Positions 16,234 to 23,204 of a DNA stretch of 23,204 nt are shown in pieces. The first letter of the stretch is position 1; every line of letters begins with the position of its first letter. Under the pieces are notes generated by a model, which worked only from the letters and a program-made list of their open reading frames with translations, was not told the DNA's origin and made no database searches. The stretch is from positions 1 to 23,204 of the forward strand of contig JBCDCZ010000036.1 in NCBI GenBank assembly GCA_039180865.1, read 5' to 3'. This stretch comes from JBCDCU01 sp039180865. Lineage in GTDB: Bacteria > Pseudomonadota > Alphaproteobacteria > Rhizobiales > JACESI01. Position numbers and translations under genes: made by a program.

Positions 16234-17181
16234 TCACTCAAACTCCATTTGTTCGAAAACACGGCCGGCATTGCGTGTCGCGAGCTGTTCGAATGTATCG
16301 AGATGTTCGAACGCGGATTGGTCGACATAGTAAGCGTCTTCAAGACCACCACCATTCTCAAGATGTGCGCCGATTTTTTCTCGAATATGGACGAGGTAGT
16401 CTTTCGTGTAGCGGCGGACCTGCGCCATGTTGGTCGGGTGGCCGTGCCCGGGGATAACGTAAACCGCGCCTAACGCTTCGAATGCATTGTCCCAAGTCTC
16501 TAACCACCCCGCCGTGTCGGTTTCATCGAAAATCGGTAAGAGCCGCTCGTGGAACGCCATGTCACCGGCAATGACGAGTTTTTCGTCCGGCAGCCAGACC
16601 GAAATGTCACCGGGGCTGTGGGCGGGACCAAGATTGAGCACCTCGATTTTAAACGTGCCCATCTCGATTACTTTTTTATCCGAGAAGGTCTCCGTTGGCT
16701 CCACAACGCTCGTGCCTCCGGCGCGCGCTTTCAATATGCGTTCGTGCTGGGCGAGGCTGTCATAGCCTTTTTCCGAAATCTCATGGACCGCATCTTCATG
16801 GGCAAGGATCGGGACACCCGCCTCTGCCCAATAGCTGTTACCGAGCATGGCATGGCCCTGCCCGTTCTCGTTGATCACAAGCCTGACGGGCTGATCTGTG
16901 ATGATTTTGATTTCATCGTGGAGGGCTTTGGCGAGGTTGTAGGCGGCCCCACCGTTCACCACCACCACGCCATCGCCGGTGACGATGAAGGACAGATTGT
17001 TGTTGTGGCCATAATTTTCGTAAGTCGGCGGCGCCGTAGCGCCGATGGCGGACCAGACATTCGGGATCACTTCCACAGGCTTTGAATAAAGCGCAGACGC
17101 TGGATATTGGTCGGGGATGTCTTCACTGGCAAAGGCCGGTGTCAGGCCCGTGAGGAGTATAAGTGCGAGGCGAAAAAACAC
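16234..17181 (-). CDS. soxH: SoxH-like metallo-beta-lactamase-fold protein
   Basis: The 315-residue protein starts at a GTG preceded by GGGAGG and has a signal peptide (FFRLALILLTGLTPAFA, cleavage near A18), so it is periplasmic. A metallo-beta-lactamase fold follows. The late metal residues are present as H188 (GPAHSPGD), D207 (IAGDMAF) and H246 (IPGHGHP). The first motif, normally HxHxDH, reads ENGQGH at 105-110, so only its last histidine remains. Position after soxF in a sox operon matches soxH of Paracoccus, whose product is described as dispensable for thiosulfate growth and of unclear role. The name rests on context and overall similarity. No sulfur substrate is visible. Longer upstream frames lack a plausible start. 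Confidence 0.78.
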   Translation of the reverse strand: MFFRLALILLTGLTPAFASEDIPDQYPASALYSKPVEVIPNVWSAIGATAPPTYENYGHNNNLSFIVTGDGVVVVNGGAAYNLAKALHDEIKIITDQPVRLVINENGQGHAMLGNSYWAEAGVPILAHEDAVHEISEKGYDSLAQHERILKARAGGTSVVEPTETFSDKKVIEMGTFKIEVLNLGPAHSPGDISVWLPDEKLVIAGDMAFHERLLPIFDETDTAGWLETWDNAFEALGAVYVIPGHGHPTNMAQVRRYTKDYLVHIREKIGAHLENGGGLEDAYYVDQSAFEHLDTFEQLATRNAGRVFEQMEFE

Positions 17182-17215
17182 GTTGATCCTCCCTTCTGGC
17201 CCGATCGCGCGATCA

Positions 17216-17240
17216 CATCCCCGCACAGCGCGCGGGGATG
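17216..17240. promoter_or_regulatory. Intra-operon stem-loop between soxF and soxH
   Basis: A perfect 9-bp GC-rich stem, CATCCCCGC / GCGGGGATG, with a 7-base loop sits between the soxF stop and the soxH ribosome site. Next to it (17203-17214) is the 12-base palindrome GATCGCGCGATC. No T-run follows in the - direction. It could stabilise the soxF 3' end, attenuate soxH expression or mark mRNA processing. Confidence 0.5.
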
Positions 17241-17263
17241 AGTTCGATTGAGAACGGAACAGC

Positions 17264-18532
17264 TTAGCTGAACATGTCGGACGTGATACCCGAATACCAT
17301 CCTTCCGATTCCACATAGGTCGCTTTGCGAAGCGCACTGTCCTCGCCGGTCTGGGAGACGAATTTATCGACGACCTCGATCTTTTCCTCACCCGCCGTGT
17401 AATTCGCACCGACCTTAACGCCGTCATTGGTGCCAATGAGGCTCCAGCATGTGTTTGCGAAACGCGCCGGGAAGACCCGGGAGTCGGTGAGTTCGCCACG
17501 AATGGCGTTTGCCGCGACCTTTGCCTGACTGTTCGCTGAAAATCCGGATTTCGGCATGGCGCTTGCCACAGAGGCATCCCCCAAAACATGGATGTTGGGA
17601 TCGGCTCTGGATGCCATGGTTGCCGGAACAATCGGAGCCCAGTCACCATCCGTCACGCCGGCATTGTGTGCGATCATACCAGCCTTTTGCGCTGGAACCA
17701 CCGACGCAACATCGGCTTTAAAGGTGTCGAAATCGGTTTCGATCTCCATCGTGTCGGGATTGACGCTTTTGATCCCGCCGTGAATATCGGAGCCGATCCA
17801 CTCAACCATGCCGGGATAGTGGTTTTCCCATCCTTCCTGGAAGAGACCCTGCTTGGAGAATTTCTCTTTCTGGTCAAGGACCAGAATTTTCGCCGTCGGA
17901 TTCTTCTGTTTCAGAATGTGAGCGATCATGGAAACACGTTCATAAGGCCCGGGCGGGCAGCGGAACGGGTTGGGCGGCGCGACCATGATAAAGGTTCCTC
18001 CCTCCCGCATGGCTTCCACCTGGGCTTTGATGAGCTGAACCTGATTGCCGGATTTCCAACCATGGGGCATGGCATCCTGCGCATCCACCGAATAGCCGTT
18101 CAGGCTGTCAAATTTCATATCGATGCCAGGCGAAAGAACAAGCTTGTCATAACCAACCGCAGCACCCGAACCGAGTTTCACGGTTTTCGCAGCATTGTCG
18201 ACACTAATCGCCCAGTCATGGACGACATTAATGCCGTGGTTTACCGCAAGGCCAGCGTAGGAATGACCGATTGAGGCGTAGTCACGGAAACCACCGAGAT
18301 AAAGGTTCGAGAAGAAACACGTGTAGTATTGTTTGCTCGCTTCAATGAGCGTGACATCGATTGCGCCCTTACTGTCTTTTGCAAGGTAGCGCGCAGCCGT
18401 TGCGCCCCCGGCGCCCCCACCGATCACCACGACACGCGGTTTCGCATTGCCGAGACTGATCGCGGGCATGGCAAGTGTCGACGCGATCGCGCCAGAGCCC
18501 ACCAGAAATCTTCGTCTGTTCAAATGTCTCAT
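17264..18532 (-). CDS. soxF: SoxF, flavoprotein subunit of a flavocytochrome c sulfide dehydrogenase
   Basis: The 422-residue protein begins at the ATG after GGAGGAGGA. A twin-arginine signal (NRRRFLVGSGAIAS, residues 5-18) sends it folded to the periplasm. An FAD Rossmann motif VVVIGGGAGGATAA lies at 34-47. C72 in YYTCFFSN matches the covalent flavin cysteine of flavocytochrome c, and C192 (RCPPGPYER) and C362 (ANTCWS) match its redox disulfide. The GDAS motif at 318-321 contacts FAD. With SoxE it should form a sulfide-oxidising heterodimer that speeds Sox-dependent thiosulfate oxidation. It lies 46 bases after soxE. Confidence 0.92.
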   Translation of the reverse strand: MRHLNRRRFLVGSGAIASTLAMPAISLGNAKPRVVVIGGGAGGATAARYLAKDSKGAIDVTLIEASKQYYTCFFSNLYLGGFRDYASIGHSYAGLAVNHGINVVHDWAISVDNAAKTVKLGSGAAVGYDKLVLSPGIDMKFDSLNGYSVDAQDAMPHGWKSGNQVQLIKAQVEAMREGGTFIMVAPPNPFRCPPGPYERVSMIAHILKQKNPTAKILVLDQKEKFSKQGLFQEGWENHYPGMVEWIGSDIHGGIKSVNPDTMEIETDFDTFKADVASVVPAQKAGMIAHNAGVTDGDWAPIVPATMASRADPNIHVLGDASVASAMPKSGFSANSQAKVAANAIRGELTDSRVFPARFANTCWSLIGTNDGVKVGANYTAGEEKIEVVDKFVSQTGEDSALRKATYVESEGWYSGITSDMFS

Positions 18533-18578
18533 GTCCAATCCTCCTCCAGAACATGTTATGCCCAAAAACGGGCGCGGC

Positions 18579-19322
18579 TCATTCCTTCTCCAGTGAGCCA
18601 AAATATGCGGCGAGTGCCGCCATTTCTTCATCTCCAAGACGTTTTGTAAGCGTGCGCATCACAGGATTTGCACGCACCTCTTGCTTGTATTCATAAAGGG
18701 CGTGGATGAAGGTCTCTTTTGGCCAGCCGATGATTTCCGGAATGCCGTCATCGCCACCCGTTGCCTGGTGGCAGGTGGTACATTCGCCAGCGAGATACTG
18801 ACCATATTCAACGTCACCGGTGAGACTCGATGCCGTTTGACCAAGCAGTGTTTTCTTTGTGCCCGCGAGGTCGGCCTTTTGAGAAATCTCGTTACCGTTG
18901 GCATCGAAATGATTGAGCCAGGCGATCAGATTGTGGCGGTCTTCATCGTCTTTGATCCCCGGAAAATTCATCCGGGTGCCTTTAATGTGGGCCTTTGGTT
19001 TTTTCAGAAACAAATCAAGATTGGCCGCGCTCCAAACCTCGCCGCCCTCTCGGGCCTTTATCATCCCCTTGGAATATCGGAACCCTTCAATCGCCCCGTA
19101 AGGTCGGTCTTTGAGGCCGTTCAAATGGGGTCCAAGTTTCTTTTTGATGTTGGGGCCGATTGCGTGGCAGGTGGAACAAAGCTTGAAGCTTTGCTTGGCC
19201 GCATCATTGTCGAATGCGAACGACGGAGTACTGAAAGGCACCAGCAGGAAGGCTGCAAGTATGACACCGCCTTTCAACCAGTCGCGTTTCACAGAATGCC
19301 CGTTGCGACTTACGCCCGCCAT
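18579..19322 (-). CDS. soxE: SoxE, dihaem cytochrome c subunit of SoxEF
   Basis: The 247-residue protein has a signal peptide (hydrophobic stretch 17-36, cleavage near A36) and two haem c sites, CSTCH at 49-53 and CTTCH at 181-185, with likely axial M118 and M222. Two haems and the position before soxF match Paracoccus SoxE. I chose the ATG at 19322, one base after the soxD stop; a TTG three codons upstream and a GTG ten codons downstream are alternatives. It receives electrons from SoxF flavin in the periplasm. The first haem domain closely resembles the first domain of SoxD, suggesting a local duplication. Confidence 0.9.
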   Translation of the reverse strand: MAGVSRNGHSVKRDWLKGGVILAAFLLVPFSTPSFAFDNDAAKQSFKLCSTCHAIGPNIKKKLGPHLNGLKDRPYGAIEGFRYSKGMIKAREGGEVWSAANLDLFLKKPKAHIKGTRMNFPGIKDDEDRHNLIAWLNHFDANGNEISQKADLAGTKKTLLGQTASSLTGDVEYGQYLAGECTTCHQATGGDDGIPEIIGWPKETFIHALYEYKQEVRANPVMRTLTKRLGDEEMAALAAYFGSLEKE

Positions 19323-19323
19323 C

Positions 19324-20418
19324 TTAGTCAATGCCCCCTTCGCCTTCTCCTTCTGGGGTCACATCGAGGACACGCGCGCGCATGGTGATGACGGCCGGAT
19401 CCGGTTTGCAATCCGTCATGCACGGCTCCGCCTCGTTCACATAATGCGGTTCGCTGTACCGGTCGTCGTCGATGAAGTTCCCCTCATTGGGGAGTGTGAT
19501 TTCCGCAAAATTTTCATTCGAGAGCTCGAAGTCTTCGTCCTCGACAATGTCATTGAGATAAAGGAGATAGGCTGTAAGTGCGTAGACGTCGTCATCGGAT
19601 AGCGAGCGTGCATTGCCAAAAGGCATGGCACGGCGGACATAGTCGTAAACCGTTGAAAGATAAGGCCAGTAAGACCCAACCGTCTTTTCCGGACGCTCTT
19701 CGGTGAGCGTCTCGAAACCGCCCGCGAGAACTGGCCAGCGGTCAATTCCTTCCCCAAAGTCGCCATGGCAGCTTGCGCAGTTCTCGGTGTAAATCGGCTC
19801 ACCCAATGCAACGCTTCCTTTGCCGACGGGAAGGCCCACACCATCTGGACGAATGTCAATGTCCCAGGCGGCGACCTCTTCCTTCATGGCAACGCGTCCC
19901 AGGCGGAAACGACCAGCGGACCCCTTGCCTGGTTTTGTCACCGCCGCGGGCGCGCTCGATGCTGCAAGTGTTGTTTCGATAGCGTTTGAAGATTGTTGCG
20001 CCTCGCTCGCTTCTGTTTCCGTATCTGAGGCTTCAGAGAACGTTTTTAGATAAGCAATGACATTCGCCCGGTCGTCTTCTTTCCTCAAACCGGCAAAAAC
20101 CATTTTGGTCTTCTTCACGACGGACTTTGGCTTCGTAAGAAAGGCATCAAGAGTTTCGTCATTCCAGACGAGACCGTCTTCACCGGCTTTGGTCATCGCC
20201 TTTGAATATTTGTAACCCTCCGCGGTTCCCGCGGCGCGTGCGAAACTGTCATTGAGGTGCGGTCCGACCTTGTGCTTCGCGCCATCACCGACGGCATGAC
20301 AAGCCTTGCAGCGATTGAAGATTTTCTCTCCTTTAGCGACTTCGGCGGACGCGGCGGGGGTGCATGCGAAAACGGCGGTGCCGCAGAGCAGAAGGGCAGC
20401 TTTAAGAGACTTCAACAT
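19324..20418 (-). CDS. soxD: SoxD, dihaem cytochrome c of the sulfane dehydrogenase SoxCD
   Basis: The 364-residue periplasmic protein has a signal peptide (MLKSLKAALLLCGTAVFA to about A25), a first haem domain with CKACH (37-41) and M106, an Ala/Glu/Ser-rich linker at about 130-165, and a second haem domain with CASCH (214-218) and M265 in RRAMPFGNA. This two-domain layout is that of SoxD from Paracoccus-type operons. The start at 20418 gives a proper signal peptide and lies inside the end of soxC, with a 17-base overlap. It accepts electrons from the molybdenum subunit SoxC. An acidic C-terminal tail with two cysteines (C333, C337) follows the second domain. Confidence 0.92.
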   Translation of the reverse strand: MLKSLKAALLLCGTAVFACTPAASAEVAKGEKIFNRCKACHAVGDGAKHKVGPHLNDSFARAAGTAEGYKYSKAMTKAGEDGLVWNDETLDAFLTKPKSVVKKTKMVFAGLRKEDDRANVIAYLKTFSEASDTETEASEAQQSSNAIETTLAASSAPAAVTKPGKGSAGRFRLGRVAMKEEVAAWDIDIRPDGVGLPVGKGSVALGEPIYTENCASCHGDFGEGIDRWPVLAGGFETLTEERPEKTVGSYWPYLSTVYDYVRRAMPFGNARSLSDDDVYALTAYLLYLNDIVEDEDFELSNENFAEITLPNEGNFIDDDRYSEPHYVNEAEPCMTDCKPDPAVITMRARVLDVTPEGEGEGGID

Positions 20419-21688
20419 TTTCCGCACTCCCGTCCGTTTTGATGTGCCAGGTCTGGATCGAATTGTTGTGGTAGATGGAATTCCCGCCGCGTGCTGCGCG
20501 AAGCTCCTGCTTCGTGGGCTGGACGTGACCTGCCTCGTCGATCGCGCGCGACTGGACGAGGAGCTCGGATCCATCCCAGTCAAAATCGAAGTAAAACCGA
20601 TGCAGCGACTTTGAGAAGGTCGGCCCTGAAAGACGTGCCGTCTTCCAGTTGCGACCGCCATCAAGGCTGACATCCACCCGCTTGATTTTGCCGAAACCGG
20701 ACCAGGCTACGCCGGTCAGAACGGTTTGCCCCGGACCATGGCTAATCGGCGCTTGCGGGCTAGGATTGGTGATGACGGATTTGACGTCCATCTCCCAGGT
20801 GAAACGACGTGCTTTTCCGTCTTCCAGAAGGTCGGTGTATTTCGAGGTTTCCTCGCGGTGGTGCCAGGGCTTGTCGCCAACTTCGATGCGGCGGAGCCAC
20901 TTCACCCACATATTGCCTTCCCATCCGGGAACGACGATACGCAGCGGATAACCCTGTTCCGGGCGCAGCGCCTCGCCGTTCATTTTGAAAGCGACCATGC
21001 AGTCGTCGAGCGCTTTTTCCATGGGTATGGAGCGCGTCATATGCGAAGCATCGGCACCCTCGGGCAGGATCCATGTGCCGGAAGGCTTAACGCCTGCTTC
21101 TTCCAAAATGTATTTGAGGGGCACCCCGGTATACATCACATTGTGGACCATGCCGTGGGTGTATTGGCAGCCGTTCAACTGGGCGCCCTTCCATTCCATT
21201 CCGGAATTGGCCGCGCATTCCAGGAAATAGACGTGGTTCTCGCGGGGGAAGCGCTTGATGTCATCGAGCGTGAAAACGAGTTCCTGATCCACCAGGCCAT
21301 TGATCATCAAACGATGGGCTGCGGGGTCAACCTCGGCTATGCCCGCATGATGGCGTTCGAAGCAAAGACCGTTCGGCGTGATAATCCCGTCCAACTCGTG
21401 GAGAGGGGTAAAATTGACCGACGAGGTGGCATCCGCTGTGAGCCAGGGAACATCGCGGCGCACGACATTTTTCTCAAACTCCGAGGGCATGCCATAGGCG
21501 CGCGCATCGACTCCTTCACCAAGGTAGCGGTTCCAGTCCTGAATTTCGGTAATCGCCGGATCAGCAGGGCCACCCGCGCTCGCAACCCCGGCGGTTGCCA
21601 CAGTCGCGCCCCCGGCAAGGCCGGCTTTCAGAAGCGCTCGTCTCGATGTTTCGACATTCAGCGTTTCATCGATTTTTTGCTTTGGCAT
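20402..21688 (-). CDS. soxC: SoxC, molybdenum subunit of sulfane dehydrogenase
   Basis: The 428-residue protein belongs to the sulfite oxidase family. A twin-arginine signal (SRRALLKAGLAGGATVATAG, 15-34) is followed by the molybdopterin domain with the metal-ligand cysteine C158 in FLECAANSGMEW, and a C-terminal dimerisation domain at about 300-415 (VDVSLDGGRNWKTA). The MPSEFEKNVVRR segment and the partner soxD gene mark it as SoxC rather than a sulfite dehydrogenase. SoxCD removes six electrons from the SoxYZ-bound sulfane sulfur, which allows complete thiosulfate oxidation without sulfur globules. The start follows GGAGG. It lies 33 bases downstream of soxB. Confidence 0.95.
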   Translation of the reverse strand: MPKQKIDETLNVETSRRALLKAGLAGGATVATAGVASAGGPADPAITEIQDWNRYLGEGVDARAYGMPSEFEKNVVRRDVPWLTADATSSVNFTPLHELDGIITPNGLCFERHHAGIAEVDPAAHRLMINGLVDQELVFTLDDIKRFPRENHVYFLECAANSGMEWKGAQLNGCQYTHGMVHNVMYTGVPLKYILEEAGVKPSGTWILPEGADASHMTRSIPMEKALDDCMVAFKMNGEALRPEQGYPLRIVVPGWEGNMWVKWLRRIEVGDKPWHHREETSKYTDLLEDGKARRFTWEMDVKSVITNPSPQAPISHGPGQTVLTGVAWSGFGKIKRVDVSLDGGRNWKTARLSGPTFSKSLHRFYFDFDWDGSELLVQSRAIDEAGHVQPTKQELRAARGGNSIYHNNSIQTWHIKTDGSAENVEVS

Positions 21689-21721
21689 CAGATACCTCCA
21701 ATCCCCTTGGATCTTTTGTTC

Positions 21722-23204
21722 TCAGCTCATGCCGATCACTTTGACGCTTTCGTTCTTCGGCATGGCGATTGTTTGCTTGGATTTGATATGCGCTTCCATC
21801 AGGTCGTAGATTGCGGGGCCTTCAGTGCCTTCATTGACCGATGCCCAGCCAGCGACGACATAGGATCGTGAGGCCTCAATCGGCTCACCGGTTCTGAGCA
21901 GCGTCATGTCGGAGATACGGTTTCCGATATCCGCTTTCGGCGCACACGCGTAACCCATCCCCCCAACGCGGACCATATCGCCGCCTTGTTGGAAGAACGG
22001 GTCCTTGTTGAAGAGATTGTCGCAAACGTCTTCGAGGATGTCCTTGAGCTGCTGGCCAGTGAACTCCAGCCGGTAGACGTTCGGGTAGTTCATAGATGTC
22101 TGGCTGTAGAGATCATCGATTGTGATCTCCTGACCTGGCAGCAGCGTCGTGCCCCACCGGAATCCGGGCGAGAGGGAAATCTCTGCGTCGCGCTGTTCGA
22201 TCAGACCTTCGCAGATGAGGTCATCCCAGGTGCCGTTGAAATTTCCGCGCCGGTAAAGGAGACCTTCCGTTTTGCCGATGACGCGGTTTAGTTCGCTCTC
22301 GTAAGGCGCACGGACCTCATTGATCTTTGCAGCCATTTCAGCATCGGGTTCGATCACATCGGCGAAAACCGGGATCAGGGTCGAAGAGTAATCGACGACC
22401 TTGCCGTTCTTCACTTCGAGATCGACGCGACCCAGAAATTTGCCGTGGGAACCCGATGAAAGGAGGAGCGTGTCTCCGATTTTGATGGCTTCCGGCACAG
22501 CATCGTGAGTGTGCCCGGTGAGGATTACATCAATGCCGCTCACAACGGTTGCCAGTTTCTGGTCCACGTCAAACCCGTCATGGGACAGGAGGACGACAAC
22601 CTCAGCTCCGTCAGCACGCGCTGCGTCGACATTGGCCTGCAAGACTTCCGGGCGGATTCCGAAGGACCAATTCGGCATCATCCAGCGTGGATTGGCAATC
22701 GGCGTGTAGGGCATGGCCTGACCGATTACGGCCACTTTGACCCCGCCTTTTTCGAAGAATGCGGTGCTTTCAAAAACCGGCTCTTCCCACTCGTTGTCGA
22801 CGATATTGGAAGCGAGGAACGGGTAGCCCATGTCGGCTACGATCTCTTCAACGCGGTCCGCACCAAAGGTAAACTCCCAATGGCCGACCATCGCATCCGG
22901 CTTCAAGAGCTTCATGCAATCGACCATGTCCTGCCCATTGGTCTCGAGCGAGGTGTAAGAACCCTGCCAGGTATCTCCTCCATCAAGAAACAGAACCTTG
23001 TCGTCACCGCGTTCCGCGCGGATCGCCTTAACAAGAGTTGCCGTTCGATCGAGCCCGCCGAGTTTCCCATATGTGCGGGCAAGATTCACGAAATCGAGCA
23101 TGGTGTGGGCGTAAGCGAGGGGCGTGCCGGGTTTGACACCGAAATGGGAGAGGAAATCCCCGGCAACGAGATGTGGAGGGATCCCCTCATATGCGCCCAC
23201 ACCA
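21722..23204 (-). CDS. soxB: SoxB, sulfate thiol esterase (5' end outside the window)
   Basis: The frame stays open at the right edge, so the signal region and the first metal motif (DxHxQ type) are missing. What is present, about 494 residues, is the rest of the calcineurin-like phosphoesterase domain and the 5'-nucleotidase-type C-terminal domain. Metal-site motifs LDGGDTWQGS, GHWEFTFG, SHDGFDVD and GHTHDAVP are intact, and the PPHLVAGDFLSHFG and YGKLGGLDR segments are characteristic of SoxB. SoxB hydrolyses sulfate from the cysteine-bound S-sulfonate on SoxYZ, using two manganese ions, in the periplasm. It is the most upstream sox gene visible; soxXYZA should lie just beyond the edge. Confidence 0.96.
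   Translation of the reverse strand, partial: GVGAYEGIPPHLVAGDFLSHFGVKPGTPLAYAHTMLDFVNLARTYGKLGGLDRTATLVKAIRAERGDDKVLFLDGGDTWQGSYTSLETNGQDMVDCMKLLKPDAMVGHWEFTFGADRVEEIVADMGYPFLASNIVDNEWEEPVFESTAFFEKGGVKVAVIGQAMPYTPIANPRWMMPNWSFGIRPEVLQANVDAARADGAEVVVLLSHDGFDVDQKLATVVSGIDVILTGHTHDAVPEAIKIGDTLLLSSGSHGKFLGRVDLEVKNGKVVDYSSTLIPVFADVIEPDAEMAAKINEVRAPYESELNRVIGKTEGLLYRRGNFNGTWDDLICEGLIEQRDAEISLSPGFRWGTTLLPGQEITIDDLYSQTSMNYPNVYRLEFTGQQLKDILEDVCDNLFNKDPFFQQGGDMVRVGGMGYACAPKADIGNRISDMTLLRTGEPIEASRSYVVAGWASVNEGTEGPAIYDLMEAHIKSKQTIAMPKNESVKVIGMS

Noticed and set aside
17182..17649. Longer N-terminus for the SoxH-like protein
   Set aside because: The upstream frame runs through soxF in another frame and gives Arg/Ser-rich sequence. 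The GTG at 17181 has a ribosome site and begins a signal peptide.
20419..20673. Longer N-terminus for SoxD
   Set aside because: It would overlap soxC by over 250 bases and bury the signal peptide; the ATG at 20418 is the sensible start.
1..23204. CRISPR array, insertion sequence or prophage remnants
   Set aside because: No regularly spaced repeats, transposase-like frames or terminal inverted repeats were seen on reading both strands.

Overview
The window looks like chromosomal DNA of a moderately GC-rich alphaproteobacterium, most likely from a Rhizobiales or Rhodobacterales lineage that meets organic and reduced inorganic sulfur. The reasons are the Paracoccus-type sox order, Roseobacter-like CuyA and HpsN sequences, a dimethylglycine-dehydrogenase-type flavoprotein, and dense small operons with 1-17 base overlaps. 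I see no tRNA, rRNA, insertion sequence, phage gene or CRISPR array.

Region 1 (1-3383) is regulatory. It holds the C-terminal end of an FNR-type Crp-family regulator on the + strand. Facing it is a translationally coupled pair on the - strand: a soluble PAS-containing hybrid histidine kinase and an OmpR-type response regulator. Region 2 (3384-5440) is a 249-base divergent gap, then an alpha/beta hydrolase and a SAM-dependent methyltransferase, closed by a strong TTCG-loop terminator. Region 3 (5441-6938) is a two-gene unit: a group 1 truncated haemoglobin whose stop codon overlaps the start of a class III cyclase. The cyclase has a PAS-like N-terminus and the adenine-specifying residues of adenylate cyclases, so the pair looks like a split globin-coupled cAMP sensor.

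Region 4 (6953-12292) is the most interesting part. A LysR regulator is divergent from a tight four-gene operon: an L-cysteate sulfo-lyase (CuyA-like), a DegT/DnrJ-type PLP aminotransferase, an aspartate/glutamate-racemase-family protein, and a sulfopropanediol/histidinol dehydrogenase (HpsN-like). The intergenic region carries two perfect dyads, one fitting the LysR T-N11-A box. CuyA releases sulfite, ammonia and pyruvate from cysteate. A histidinol-dehydrogenase-type enzyme oxidises an alcohol to a carboxylate in four electrons. An Asp-type racemase could act on cysteate, the sulfonate analogue of aspartate. Together these suggest catabolism of a C3 sulfonate such as cysteinolate, D-cysteate or dihydroxypropanesulfonate by a route I do not recognise as a described operon.

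Region 5 (12289-15941) is a dimethylglycine/sarcosine-dehydrogenase-like flavoprotein whose 3' end overlaps that of hpsN, plus a divergent second LysR regulator. After a 292-base gap with one hairpin, region 6 (16234-23204, - strand) is the distal half of a sox operon in the order soxB (5' end outside the window), soxC, soxD, soxE, soxF, soxH. It encodes thiosulfate/sulfide oxidation: SoxB hydrolase, SoxCD sulfane dehydrogenase, SoxEF flavocytochrome c and the accessory SoxH. A plausible link, which is inference, is that sulfite released by CuyA is detoxified or oxidised by the Sox system, because no dedicated sulfite exporter or sulfite dehydrogenase lies in the window.
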